64,000 bases of DNA from NCBI RefSeq assembly GCF_902167145.1, contig NC_050104.1, positions 111,921,849-111,985,848 of the forward strand, written 5' to 3'. The notes beneath the pieces are model-generated. The model was not told the DNA's origin. It did not search any database and saw nothing but the letters and a program-made list of their open reading frames with translations. Each line of letters begins with the position of its first letter. The first letter of the stretch is position 1. This document shows, one piece after another, positions 21,728 to 33,591 of this stretch. This stretch comes from Zea mays. Taxonomy: Eukaryota; Streptophyta; Magnoliopsida; Poales; Poaceae. Made by a program: the position numbers and the translations under genes.

Positions 21728-23337
21728 GAACTGACGGTCTCGCCAGCGAAGGAAACCACCTCTGTTGTGGGTAGCCTCACCAGCGGAAGCGACCACATCA
21801 GCCCCGCTGGGGGCGGTGGTCACCTCAGCACCGGTGGGCAGCGGCTGCACCAGTGCGCACGAAGAGGTCTTCGCTCTCGTCCTCGCTGTGGGAGTGAAGG
21901 CAAGACCATCAAGGACACTGTCGCCGCCCCCACGGCGTACGACGTCTTGTACAGCCTCCCAGTGCAGCCGAAGGAGCGGGAGAAGCCGTGGATGTGGCCG
22001 ACCCGCGCGCAGCGCCACCATCGCCCGTGCGGTGGACGAGCAGCCACGCTCTGCGCTAGTGGCAGGATGCAGCGCCGGAGGCAGTGCCAGAGCCACCCAG
22101 GCCGAGAAGCCAGGCACGCGGCAGCTGACAGCGCCACAGACGGCGAACGCCTTTCTCCCCCAGACACTGAGGGAAGAAGCGGGTCGCTACCCACGCGGAG
22201 GTGGAGCCTCAACTCGGCACACCCCCTCCCCAGCACGGATGATGAACATCCTTGAAGCTGAGGGCAGGAGGGAGGACGCAACCCGATTTGCTTCTCCCCA
22301 CCACAAGGCTGGTAGTCATCCTTCTGGATGACGACCGGCGGGGGACTGCAGTCAGGCTGCATGATGAAAATCATTGAAGCCGAATAGTGGCGAAAGGATG
22401 CCAACCCCCATGGGGTTGCACTCCTCCAATGGCGGCAGGAAGAAGACAAGATCGGCGACACCACCACAAGCGCACGCTCTCTGACGGTGAAGTCACCGGA
22501 AGAGACGACATTGATGCGGATCCCTCCAGAGAACACCGGCGCACCCCATCTGGAGGCCCGGAAGGCTAAAGGGCGTGGTGGTCGCAAGGGGAGCGAGGCA
22601 TGTCTACTGGCCGGGGGATCGACCCCTTTTTAAAGGCAGATCCCCCCACTCGCGCCCCTGAAGCGTCATGAGTGAAGTCTCCCCCGGCGTGCACCAGGGA
22701 TCTCACCTTATGACACTGGGGCCAGGCCCCACATGTCATAAAAACCAACCCAAAGGAGGAGCGTGCGACTGACCCGCGGTTACGCGCCCCTCCGTTTCCA
22801 GGGCAACCAGCGGTCAGGAAGGCGAACTGCCGCGCAAGGGGCATGCAACCGCCCCACGATCAAGCGCCCCTTCATCTTCGCCGTAACTAGCGGTCAAAGA
22901 GGCGAACCGCCGCGCGAGAAGCGTGCAAACGCCCCACGACTGAGCGCCCCCTCAGCTCCGCCACAACTGGCGGTCCAACTCAGGGGCCCAGGCCCACGCG
23001 TCATGTAACCGGTGTGCCAGTTACCGTGTGCAAAGAAGTCGCGTCGCCGCCTGCGCCAATGCCTTGTCTTCTCAGGACTATCACAGATTCTAAAAAGGTA
23101 AATTTTTCAGAACCAGTGCAGCGACTCGAGGCAGCCTCGCGCATGGCCAAACTGTGCCATTAAGTACAACGATCACGGGTCAGTCAGCCGTGGGAACAGG
23201 AACGACAGTTGGCGTGGTCATAGGCGGGCCGGCAGTAATTACAGCAGCAGGCGCACAGAAGCTGCGGTCTAACCACCAATCAGACTCTGGTCCCACCTGC
23301 AAGCTCGCATCCTCCCCTGAGGCGGGACCGGGGCCAC
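21728..23337. other. Gyp-N non-coding interior, right part
   Basis: This continues the Gyp-N interior after the solo LTR. No known domain is visible on either strand. A 255-codon open frame on the minus strand (22587-21820) lies just downstream of a TTTAAAAAGGGG box (about 22622-22636, minus), the arrangement of the antisense genes in Tat-A and Tat-B, but I see no sequence similarity to them. At 22762-22985 three degenerate ~77-bp repeats carry GCGCCCC and AGCGGTC cores. A CCGGTGTGCCAGTTAC segment near 23009 resembles a palindrome at about 21215 in the solo LTR. Confidence 0.4.
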
Positions 23338-24329
23338 TGTCGGTACCCTAAATCAGGGGTACCCTCTCCTGCAGCATGAAGGCATCGCACCCATGCGACG
23401 TCCCCTAACCGCGCGGAGGACCACACCTGACCCCAGCGGATGGGCAGGCCAAAGGACGCCACGTGGCAGGGGAAGACACCACACCCCAGTAAGGCCGGAC
23501 CCCCACGAAAGGACATCGGACCCCTATACACGAGTCCGGAGCCTTCGGGTAAGTCCGAACTCCAGCAGGGCCCCAGAGCGAGAAGGACCCTGGTGTGTGC
23601 AGGGGTCCAGCGCCGACACGTGTGCGGGCCTCGCCTCCGCTTCCCGCTCAGGCGGAGACCCGCAGCTTGTGGCCCATGACATAAGCTACCGGGCCGACCC
23701 TGACGAAAAGTCGTGCAGCCCCTGCATTTATTGAGGAAAAGACGCGCCGCCTGCCACTGCGCTGACGGGCGACGTGCCCTCTCAGCATTAAATGCGTCCC
23801 GTCCCATCCGCTGCCAGGCGGCGTCAAGGTCATCCAGCAGACAGCCCGCCTGCTGGGTCTGCTGGTGAACAGTATGCCTGCGCTGAGCGGCGCGCTATAC
23901 TCATCTTCTCTTCTGCCAGAAGCTTCCCCTGTACACCAAGGATACGCAGATCTTGGGTGTCAGGGCGCAAGAGGATGGACTCGGCAACAAATATTAAAGG
24001 ATCCAAGCACTATATTCTTTACGTCCCTGGGCCCACATGTCGGGGCCCAGTCCCTTTGTGCATGCCCCCTTCAGCTATAAAAGGGGAGGCATGCGACGTT
24101 ACACACACACGCAATCTCAGACTCGCTAGCTCATACAAGCCCTCAAGCAATACATCTCACAGTCGAGTAGGGTATTACGCTCCGGCGGCCCGAACCACTC
24201 TAAATCCTCGTGTGTTCTTATGTACTGCCCCTTCTCTCCAACAATCAAGCGAAACGCCTAAGCCCCTCCTCATCTCAGGACTTAGGGCGGGTGCACTCCG
24301 CCACCCGGCTGGAGATCTACTCTCCGACA
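23338..24329 (+). repeat. Gyp-N 3' LTR, complete
   Basis: It begins TGTCGGTACCCTAAATCAGG and ends CTCTCCGACA, 992 bp. A TATA box lies at 24075-24085. The last 719 bp match the partial 5' LTR. The flank after the LTR is CCTAG, which should also occur beside the missing 5' LTR start. Confidence 0.85.
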
Positions 24330-24394
24330 CCTAGTTTACTGAAAATTTTAGAAGTCCTAATTCACCCCCTCTTAGGCGTCACCCGTTTCCTTCA
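24330..24394 (+). repeat. 3' end of a copia (Sirevirus-like) LTR
   Basis: The segment containing AATTCACCCCCTCTTAGGCG and ending TTTCCTTCA matches the form of the Sirevirus LTR ends elsewhere in the window. No primer site follows, so it is a 3' or solo LTR end. Gyp-N inserted into it; the rest should lie left of the window. Confidence 0.6.
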
Positions 24395-24717
24395 ATAGCC
24401 TTGAGGAGGGCTACCAGAAGCATCGAGGATTGTCGCATATGGTAGAGGAAGTGCGTCTGAGCCCTCGTAGCTAGCATGGCCATCGGTATGGTCCCCGTAC
24501 CTGTTGTTGACTTGAGCCAGGAAGGGGATGTCTGATTCCTGTATTTGCATCTTTGACCAAGCAGAGAGCCGAGGCCAAGGTCTGGGGCTTGGACACGTAC
24601 CTGGTCCTGTCCAATGGAGGAGTTTCCCGAGTCGTAGTGGTTGTTTGGTCATTTATTCATCCCACATATTGGTTCTAACATTATTCACAAATCTTATACA
24701 TCTCTCTTGAAAGGATC
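24395..24717. other. Unidentified 323-bp block
   Basis: It lies between the copia LTR end and the large Sirevirus insertion. The minus strand is open for 86 codons (24652-24392) without a recognisable motif. By target-duplication logic this block was contiguous with 50245 onward before the Sirevirus inserted, yet it does not read as a continuation of the gag fragment there. I cannot assign it. Confidence 0.3.
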
Positions 24718-27390
24718 ACGATGCCCAAGAGGGGGGGGGGGTGAATTGGGCTTTTCTAAAAATCAACACTAATTAAACCCTAAGCAAGAGCCCAACTTCA
24801 CCCCAACAACTAGCACTAAGAGAATAATACTAGAAATGCAACAAAGCTAAGATAATACTTCAAATACTTGCTAAACAAATACACAATGTAAAATGCTTGA
24901 ATTAAGTGCGGAATGTAAAGCAAGGTTTAGAAGACTCCTCCAATTTTTCTCGAGGTATCGAAGAGTCGACACTCTCCACTAGTCCTCGTTGAAGCACCCG
25001 CGCAAGGGTATCGCTCCCCCTTGGTCCTCGCAAGAACCAAGTGCTCACTACGAGATGATCCTTTGCCACTCCAGCGCGGTGGATCCCTCACTACCGCTTA
25101 CAAACTTGAGTCGGGTCACCAACAAGATCTCCACGGTGATCACTGAGCTCCCAACGCCACCAAGCCATCTAGGTGATGCCGATCACCAAGAGTAACAAGC
25201 CGTACACTTTCGCTTGACCAAGAGAAGCCTAATGTAAGTGGTGTGTGCTCTAGGTGGCTCTCGCTAGCGCTAATGAGGTCCAAATGCGGGATTAAGATTC
25301 TCTAATCTCCTCACTAGGCTTTTGGTGCTTGCAATGCTCTTCCAATGTGCAGGAATTAATGTGGGCAGCAAGACATTGAATATGGTGGGTGGAGGGGGTA
25401 TAAATAGCCCTCACCCACCAACTAGCCGTTACCAGCACTGTTCTTTGTAGGGCTGGGAAAAAAGCTCGAGGCTCGTGAGCCGGCTCGGGCTCGTGAAGGC
25501 TCGGCTCGGCTCAGAGAGGCTCGAGACTCTAAACGAGCCCGAGCCGAGCCTGATTCCATGGCTCGCTACAGTACCGAGCCGAGCCGAGTCGGCTCGGCAA
25601 GGCTCGTGAGCCGGTTCACGACTCAGCCCAAATCTGAACAACTGAAGGCCCAAGCCCAACTTTGAGTTGCTGAGGGCCTGAGACGCTGACCTAGGGTTTC
25701 AAATTGACCATTTTGTTCATATCATCCGTCGGCCACCGCCCCGCTCTGCTCACGCGATGCGCCGACGACCGCGACCGTGACCCGCCCGTCCCACCGTGCG
25801 GCCGTGAGGCTGTGAGCCTGTGACCACCGTGATTTCGTTCCCACCAGGCAGGCTGCTGGGCTGCTGGCTGCCATCTGTCGATCCATCCAGGTTCCCTCCA
25901 GCGTTGGCACAGGCTATCAGGTACTCAGGTTAGTGAGCTCGTCATTCCCTCAGCCCTTAGGCTCCAGCGTTAGCACTTGGCACTTGGCACAAGTTGGCAG
26001 TTTGGACTTTGCCACCATGAGCTCTAAGCTCCTAATCCTCCTATCATCCCTCTTCCCTTCACACGATGCACAGGGTCAGGCTGCCAGGCTAGGGCGTGGC
26101 CGCGTTGGGCTGCCAGCCTGCCACCTACGGCTGCACTGCACGTCGCCTGAACGGCTGCCCCTGCCAGGCAGGGGCGCTGGGTTGCCATCCCTCCAGGAGC
26201 CGATCTACCGAGTAGTCACTGGTCAGGTTAGTAATCTGAAAATCTGAATTATTTAGTGCTATTTGTAAACTAATTAGAATTGCCTTCACAGAATTTGGAA
26301 GAATTGGATGGAGACAAGATAAGCTAAGCTAAGGACGTCAAGAGTCAGGACTCAAGAGTAAAGATGCATCATTTGAATTATTTTTGTCATTGAAACTTTG
26401 ATATACTGAATATTTTGTGCTTATCAATGGATTATGCACTGCTCTTGTAGACTTTGAGATATTGCTGTTGGTTTAAAATGTCTTCTTGTATGTTTTGAGC
26501 TGATTTTATGGAATATATATACAACTGAAGGGTGGGCTCGTGAGCCGAGCCGAGCCTGATTACAGAGCTCGCCAGACAACCGAGCCGAGCCAGGCTCGGC
26601 TCGCTCTTTTACCGAGCCACACCGAGCCTGGCTTGGCTCGGCTCGTTTCCAGCCCTAGTTCTGCGCATGGGCGCACCGGACAGTCCGGTGCGCCACCGGT
26701 GCACCAACGGTCGACTCCAACGGCTAGTTCTGACAGCTAGCCATTGGGCTGATGGCACACTGGACAGTGAATAGTCACTGTCTGGTGCACACCGGACAGT
26801 CCGATGCACTGTTCGGTGCGCCACTAAAATTCCACTCGGGAACCTTGTGCTCTCGGGTTTCTGCGTGGGGAAACCCTTCCCCTGGGCCAGGCTGGCCCCA
26901 CCTGGCAGAGGGCGCACCGGACAGTCCGGTGCACACCGGACAGTTCGGTGCCCCAAGGCTAGAAACCCTATTTTCTGTTTTCAGTTGTTTTTCAAATCAG
27001 TTTTCGTTCTAACTTGTGAGTGAGTTCTAGAGTGTCACCTAGCACTATATGTGAGTGTGAATATGCACCAACACTACACTAGAACTCTCTTGGTCAAACT
27101 ACTCATCGACAACCCCTCTTTATAGTACGGCTAAAACAGAATAAAAGACCTAACTAAATCATGAGTGTCCACAACTCCTTGACACTCGGACTACGTAGTC
27201 CTTCACCTTTTGTTTCGTCGTTTTAGCCGTCGCTTCGAGTTCTTATCTCCGAGATTGTTTTCACTGTTGTAGTACTTCTACCTGTAATGCGACCTAACTT
27301 ACCATTTGCCTCTGCAAAACATACGTTAGTCACATATAACATTACGTTGTCATTAATCACTAAAACCAACCAGGGGCCTAGATGCTTTCA
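24718..27390 (-). repeat. 3' LTR of the large Sirevirus, split by a hAT element
   Basis: On the plus strand it runs from TGAAAGGATCACG to GATGCTTTCA, the inverted TGAAAG/CTTTCA ends. It matches 48833-50244 apart from the hAT insertion, about 40-45 substitutions and two small indels in the palindrome region (26755-26950). TATTTATACCCC (minus strand, about 25399-25410) is the likely TATA region, just before the hAT site. Confidence 0.85.
25448..26657. mobile_element. Non-autonomous hAT transposon, 1210 bp
   Basis: The ends are inverted: TAGGGCTGGGAAA on the left and TTTCCAGCCCTA on the right. The flanks GTTCTTTG (25440-25447) and GTTCTGCG (26658-26665) are an 8-bp duplication with two changes, the hAT size. 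The other LTR of the host Sirevirus has the empty site GTTCTACG, proving the insertion. Both subterminal zones are dense in GAGCCGAGCC-type repeats (25465-25620 and 26533-26645). The interior has a GC-rich part with short open frames and an AT-rich right part; no transposase domain is visible. Confidence 0.8.
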
Positions 27391-27406
27391 ATGTCCCCCT
27401 TTTTGG
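27391..27406 (-). other. Polypurine tract before the Sirevirus 3' LTR
   Basis: On the minus strand CCAAAAAGGGGGACAT ends directly at the 3' LTR start TGAAAGCATC. It is the plus-strand primer site. It fixes the LTR boundary at 27390. Confidence 0.75.
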
Positions 27407-27456
27407 TGATTGATGACAACCCTACAAGTTTTGTGAGAGTAGTTTGTTTTGAAATT

Positions 27457-27933
27457 TGTTGGGGCGAAGGCGAAGACGCCAGCCTTCGCTCGAGGCCTTC
27501 GCTGCAGTCGTTGGTCCAACGGAGACAAGACAACGGGCAGGGACACCCTTCGCCCCATACGACATCAGACGAAGACCTGCGACGAGGTCATCCCACCGTG
27601 CGGCCTCGTCCAGCATGGAGGCCCACGTGTGATCCGGCCCATTGTAACGGGCCCTGCGTGGCCGCTGCGTGTACGGGCCTAATTTGTAAAGGCATGCCTG
27701 TAATTACAGTCTGTAACCCTGCTTTATGGGAATATTCTGGGGATAACCTAGGTGTCTGAGGGCACATGCGTCCTTAACACAGGACGCTGGGCACTCAGAT
27801 ACCTATAAATACCCCCGCACAGTGCCCATGAGAGGCTAGATTAACAGAGCTATTGCCATCTTGCGCGAGAACCCTGTTAACGTCACTGTTCACCCCCGTT
27901 GGATCCCCTTGCAACAGAGAGCAAGTTCCAACA
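27457..27933 (+). repeat. Tat-B 5' LTR
   Basis: It runs from TGTTGGGGCGAAGG to GCAAGTTCCAACA. A TATA box CCTATAAATACC is at 27802-27813, about 120 bp before the end. It is nearly identical to 38561-39036. Confidence 0.9.
27802..27813 (+). promoter_or_regulatory. TATA box of Tat-B 5' LTR
   Basis: CCTATAAATACC, repeated at 38906-38917 in the 3' LTR. It would drive the gag-pol transcript. Confidence 0.65.
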
Positions 27934-27950
27934 TTTGGCGCCCACCGTTC
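27934..27950 (+). other. Tat-B primer binding site
   Basis: TTTGGCGCCCACCGTTC follows the LTR end directly. It is similar to the Tat-A site. Confidence 0.65.
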
Positions 27951-27973
27951 GGGCGACGAAAAAACCACCCGCG

Positions 27974-29613
27974 ATGGCACCCAAGAAAGTTAACTCGAAG
28001 GCTGACGAGGCTGCAAAGGCAGCACTGCTGGCCGCAAAAAAGGCAAGGCCCTCGCCCTCACCCACTCCACTCACCACGAGGCTACTGAAGACGACGTTCT
28101 CCGCACATGCGAAGACGATGCTCTTCGCACCTGCGGCCCTGAAGGACAATCGCAACCCCCCCAAGGCTTCGCCCCACCGGAGGGCGCGGACCTCACCGAG
28201 GACGGCGAGGTCCTCGGCGTCTCGGCGGAAGAATAGCTACAGCTGCGCGCCCTACGCCTCAAGAACCGCAATCTCCAGAGGCAGAAAGAGATACTGGAGG
28301 CCAAGCGCCAACGCGTGTCCGCACTAGCCAAGGTGCGGCAAATGATACGCGACGAAGAGCAGAAGGCCCAGGACCTCGAGCGGGAGATCGCGCTGATGCA
28401 GCGCGAAGGCCACCTCGGCCTGCAGCATGGGCCACCCCTGCAACAGCGCGCACAACTGGAAGACACGCGCGAAGGCCACCTCGGCCTGCAGCATGGGCCA
28501 CCCCTGCAACAGCCCGCACAACCGGAAGACCCGCGTTTCCCCCAGCGCGACCACACCTTCCCGCACGCCGCGCCATTCCAAGGGGTCAACTACCTCGACA
28601 AGCGAAGTCCCCTGGCGCCACATCTGCAAGTGATGCCTTGGCCCGCCAACTTCCGGGCAGGGACCTATCCCAAGTACAACGGCAGCACTGACCCGGCACA
28701 ATACATAATGAGTTATCAGGTCGCCGTTGCATCTTCCGGAGGGGACAACGCCACAATGGCCAAGTCTTTCATCATCGCCCTTGAAGGCCCAGCTCTCACC
28801 TGGTTCACCAGGTTGCCTCCGCTGTCCATTGATTCCTGGAGAAGCCTCCGGGACAAGTTCCTGCTCAACTTCCAAGGGTACCGCCCAGACACCGACACCT
28901 TGGCCGAACTCTCGCTCTGCAAGCAGCTGGAAAAGGAGACTCTGCGGGAGTATTACCGCAAATTTCTAACACTCAAGTCACAGCTGCCCTCAGTCGATGA
29001 CCAGATCGCCATCCACTACGCCATCAGTGGCCTTCGCACCGGCGTCCTCTATAGCCACTGCATCAGAGATCCGCCCAAGAACCTCCAGGAATTATATCAG
29101 CTGTTTGAAAAATATGCCAAATCCGAAGAGCTCCACCAGCGCAAGGTTGAGTCTCAAAGGAAGCCCAAAGATGCTCCACAGTCCAGCCGCACGTGGACGA
29201 GGACTCCGCAGCAAGACTCCGGTCGAGACGGCCGCAATCAACAACAAGTGCACAACATCGCCAACCAGCACCCCGCTGCTGACGCCCCTCGCCGCCAGGA
29301 ATATCCCCCCCAGGGCCGCGGAAATGGAACTCGTGGTAGGGGTCGGGGGCGTGCGCAGTCGCCGCGCCGATTCTACTGCCTCTTCCATGGCGAAGACTGC
29401 GCCCACCAAACCAAAGACTGCCCAGAAACGAAGGCCACCAAAGACAGGATGGCACGAGCGCAGCCAGCCGACAACCCCAGAGTTGTCGCGCACACTTACC
29501 AGCAACCCCCTCCACCATATATCCATGCCCCCGCCCCGCATCCACCGCACCACGCTTACCAACACCATCAGGAAGTACAAATCGTACCTCCCCCATCCCT
29601 ACCACCACACTAG
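27974..29613 (+). pseudogene. Tat-B gag, frameshifted
   Basis: Structural protein of Tat-B. ATG 27974 opens a Lys/Ala-rich N-terminus; the reading then changes frame near 28050-28080, and the second frame carries TAG at 28234-28236. From about 28237 to 29613 the frame is open: a charged coiled-coil stretch, a duplicated 66-bp segment (REGHLGLQHGPP twice, about 28402-28535), a Retrotrans_gag-type core (YNGSTDPAQYIMSYQ, GPALTWFTRLP, about 28660-29110) and a His-containing zinc knuckle CLFHGEDCAHQTKDC near 29380-29425. The end is rich in Pro and His. A further frame change separates it from protease. Confidence 0.75.
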
Positions 29614-29689
29614 CAACATCAAAACATCCCCCACGCCCCAAAGCAGGAAGACTTCGCCGATCAGCCGTATCGCGGAGTCATTCACATGA

Positions 29690-32600
29690 CCACTGGGGGT
29701 CCAGCACCGACTTCGACACAAAGCGGCAGAAGCGGGACCACTACTGCAGCATCAACCACGTCGCCATCATTGGCCCAGTCGTGCAGACAAAGTGGTCCCA
29801 CGTACCGCTAACCTTCGACGCACGAGACGTCGACCTGCGCAGCGCCCCCCACAGCGACGCCATGGTTATCAACTGCAGCGTGGCAGGCTGGGACCTGCAC
29901 AAAGTCCTAGTCGATAATGGCAGTCAGGCGGACATCATTTTCCTCCACGCCTTCGACCGCATGGGCATAAGCCACAGCCTGCCCAAGCCTTCGGACAACC
30001 CGTTGTATGGCTTCGGCGGCAAGGGCACCTTACCCAATGCTCGAAGTGAGCAAGTGACCTTCGATATTGTGGATATGGTATATCCGTACAACGCCATCAT
30101 GGGTCGGGGCTCCATCAATAAGTTTGAAGCAGCCATTCACGGACTGTACCTATGCATGAAGATACCAGGTCCGTTAGGCGTCATTACGGTCTACGACAAT
30201 CAACAGACTGCGTGCAACATAGAGCGGGACTTCGTCCCCGGACAAAGAAACGTGCACTGCCTCACGGCCCAGCGCGAGGTCCCTGCGTCCGCCAGCCCAA
30301 CCGACAAAGAGCACGACAAGGCACAGCTGCAGAGCAACGACGGGACCAAGACTGTCCCCCTCGACCAGGCCACGCCCAAGCAGACAGTCACTATCAGCGA
30401 AGACCTCACTTCGCATGAAGAGGAGAAGCTCCTCTGCTGCCTGTCCAAGAACAAAGATGTCTTCGCCTGGTCAGCCCTCGACCTGGTCAGGGTCAGCCGA
30501 TCCATAATTGAGCACAGCTTGGGAATCGACCCTTCGGTGAGACCGAAAAAACAGCGGCTTCGCAAAATGTCCGACGAGAAGACAGAGGCCGCCAAGGCAG
30601 AGGTGCACCGCCTCCTGGAAGCCAAATTCATCGAGCCGGTGGCTTACCCCACGTGGCTCTCCAACGTTGTGATGGTGCAGAAAAAGAGCGGGAAGTGGCG
30701 AATGTGCATCGACTTCACCAGTCTCAATAAGGCCTGCCCAAAGGACAACTTCCCGTTGCCGCGGATCGACAAAATAGTCAATAGCGCGGCCGGATGCGAA
30801 GTCATGTCACTCCTCGACTGCTTCTCCGGTTACCACCAGATATACATGAAGGAGGAAGACAAGGCTAGCACCAGCTTTATAACACCCTTCGGCACATATT
30901 GCTTCATCAGAATGCCGGAGGGACTCAAGAACGCCGGGTCCACCTTCTCCAGGCTTACCAAAACAGTGCTCGAAGGGCAAGTTGGCAGAAATATATTCAC
31001 ATATGTGGACGACATCGTCGTCGCCAGCAAAAGCAAGGAGGACCATCTCGCTGACCTCGCCGAGACATTCGCGAACATGAGAGACGCACGACTCCGCCTA
31101 AACCCGGAAAAGTGCGTCTTCGGCGTTCGCCAAGGCAAAATATTGGGCTACCTGGTATCACACCGCGGCATCGAGGCCAAGCCAACCAAAATTCAGGCCA
31201 TCATAAACATGACGCCTCCGCAGTCCGCCAGAGACGTCCAGCGCCTGACGGGCAGATTGGCCGCCCTAACAGATTCATCTCCAGATCCGCTGAGCGAAGT
31301 CTCCGTTTCCTCAAAACTCTCTGTGGCGCAAAAGACTTCGCTTGGGGACCAGAGCAGGCAGCGGCCTTCGCCTCATTAAAACAGTACCTATCGGAGTTGG
31401 CAGTCCTCACAAGCCCCGACTCTTCGCTACCTCTGTTGCTCTATGTTGCGGCTTCACCACATGCGGTCAGCGCGGCACTGGTGCAGGAGCAGACAGTTGA
31501 GGGCGTGATCAGGCAGTGCCCAGTTTATTACGTCTCCGAAGTGCTGACACCATCCAAATGTAACATGACAGAACTGGAGAAGATTGCCTACGCAGTTGTT
31601 ATGTCTTCTAGCAAATTGCGCCATTATTTTGAAGCATTCAAGGTCCGAGTCACCTCAGACAGGGGACTCGGCGAATTGTTCAGAAACCCAGAAGCATCGG
31701 TGAGGATTGCCAAGTGGGCGGCCGAACTCTCCGGCTACCACATCAATTTCGAGCCCAGGACAGCCATCAAGTCACAAGTCCTGGCAGACTTCATCGTCGA
31801 CTGGACTGGGCCAATAACACAGCCGGACCCGTCTACAGAGAAGGTTTGGACGATCCACTGCGACGGCGCATGGTGCCATGCGGGGGCAGGCGCCGCCGCA
31901 GTCAACACCTCGCCCGCCGGGGTCAAGCACAAATATGCAGCGCACCTCAGCTTCGCTCTGGAATCTGACAGATGCACAAATAACATAGCAGAATACGAAG
32001 CAGTCATCCTCGGCCTCCGCAAGCTGAGGGCCCTTGGGGTCACCACCTGCATCATCAGAACAGACTCCAAGGTAGTTGCCGGCCAAGTCGAGAAAGACTA
32101 CGCAGCAAAGGACCCCGCACTTATGCAATACCTCGCGGCCATCCGAAGTCTCGAGAGACAATTCAAGGGATTCACCTTGCAACATGTGGACCGGGCAAAG
32201 AATGAAGAGGCCGACGCACTGGCCAAGGCGGCTGCCAGAGGCGAGTCTCTGCCCTCCGACGTGTTCTACCATGTCATCGGCACGCCAGCCGTCCGGAGCC
32301 CCGAAGGGCTCCAAATAACCAATGACAGCGAGGGCCACCGCATAGTCAACCTTATTATGACCGAAGATTGGCGGGCACCAATAACCCTGTTCCTACAAGG
32401 GTACTACCACCCAACTGACATCAACGAGGCCAAGCGCCTCAAACATCGAAGCCGGGACTTCGCGCTGATTGAGGGCCAACTCTACAAGAAAGGGGTCAGT
32501 CAGCCAATGCTTAAATGTGTCACCGAGACCGAAGGCGTCCAAATCATGCGCGAGGTCCACAGTGGTACTTGCGGCTCTCACGCAGGGCCAAGGGCCCTAG

Positions 32601-33591
32601 CCGCAAAAGTGATCCGCCAAGGCTTCTATTGGCCCGCAATGATCTGCACTGCAAATCGGGTTGCAAGGTCCTGCGAAGCCTGCCAGAAATTTTCTCCTCG
32701 ATCAGGCAGCCCCTCGCAATTCACAAAACTGATCGCCCACACATGGCCTCTCCAGCGCTGGGGCCTGGACATCGTCGGGCCCTTGCCCACGGCTCAGGGG
32801 AACCTCAAGTTCGCCTTCATCGCTGTCGAATACTTTACCAAATGGATAGAAGCGAGGGCCGTTTCCACAATAACATCAAAGACTGCACAAAAATTCTTTT
32901 GGCAAAACATTGTTTGCCGCTTCGGAGTACCATCCGAACTAACAGTCGACAACGGCAAGCAGTTTGACAGCCAAGACTTCAAGGACTTCTGCTTCTCCAT
33001 TGGCACCAAGCTTGCCTTCGCCTCAGTATATCACCCGCAATCCAACGGAGTTGTGGAACGAGCCAATGGAAAAATTTTCACAGCTGTCAAAAAGATGCTC
33101 CTCGACAAAAAAAGGGCAAGTGGGCCGATTTGCTACCTGAGGCGGTCTGGGCGCTAAACACGACTGAGTGTAGGGCGACCGGGTTCACCCCTTTCCGCCT
33201 TCTATATGGATCGGAGGCCATGACCCCACAAGAAATAAAACATGGCTCCTCGCGAACAGTTCCGTCAGCCGTCCCCGACGTGGACGAGCCCACTTCGAAG
33301 GATCTCATCGATGGAGACTGAGTCTTTGCTCTACAGGCCCTGAACAAATACCAAGCCCAGACAAAAGCATGGCGCGACCACGCAGTCATCCCGAGAGAAT
33401 TCAGCGAAGGGGACCTCGTACTCGTCCAAACAGCTCGGACAGAGTCCAGGGGCAAGCTGGAGCCCAAGTGGGAGGGCCCTTTCATTGTCAAGACGAAGGC
33501 TTCCCCCAGCGCTTACAGGCTCACAACGCCAAACGACGAAGACCTGGAGCACTCCTGGAACATCGACAATCTCCGCAAATTTTTTGTTTGA
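29690..33591 (+). pseudogene. Tat-B pol (protease, RT, RNase H, aRNase H, integrase), nearly intact
   Basis: Coding starts upstream of Met 29781. Protease has DNGS at 29913, the Tat form. RT has CIDFTSLNKACPKD and YVDD at 31002-31013. A one-base loss near 31270 shifts the frame; reading continues to 33157. RNase H (YVSEVLTPSKCNMTELEK) is followed by an archaeal-type RNase H (CDGAWCHAGAG, NNIAEYEAVILGL). Integrase has an HHCC finger (HSGTCGSH, CEACQKF) and a DDE core (LDIVGP, TVDNGKQFD, ERANGKI). A second shift lies in an A run near 33107-33114, and TGA 33319-33321 is the only later stop before the natural end at 33589-33591. Few lesions, matching its low LTR divergence. Confidence 0.85.

Larger units (their letters stand above)
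13735..24329 (+). mobile_element. Gyp-N: gag-only, non-autonomous Ty3/gypsy element
   Basis: It has a partial 5' LTR (13735-14451), a primer site, a gag with three stops, a long non-coding interior and a complete 992-bp 3' LTR (23338-24329). No protease, RT, RNase H or integrase is visible anywhere inside, so it would depend on a partner element, as Zeon-type maize elements do. The interior is interrupted by a solo LTR at 18051-21722. The missing first 270 bp of the 5' LTR probably lie left of the window, beyond Tat-A. The right flank CCTAG (24330-24334) is the expected target duplication. The family name is uncertain. Confidence 0.75.

Noticed and set aside
25700..26250. Captured host exon in the hAT element
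   Set aside because: GC-rich and partly open, but I recognise no protein and cannot support a gene fragment without a search.
30807..31185. Minus-strand frames opposite RT
   Set aside because: They overlap a clearly recognisable RT on the plus strand and contain no motif.
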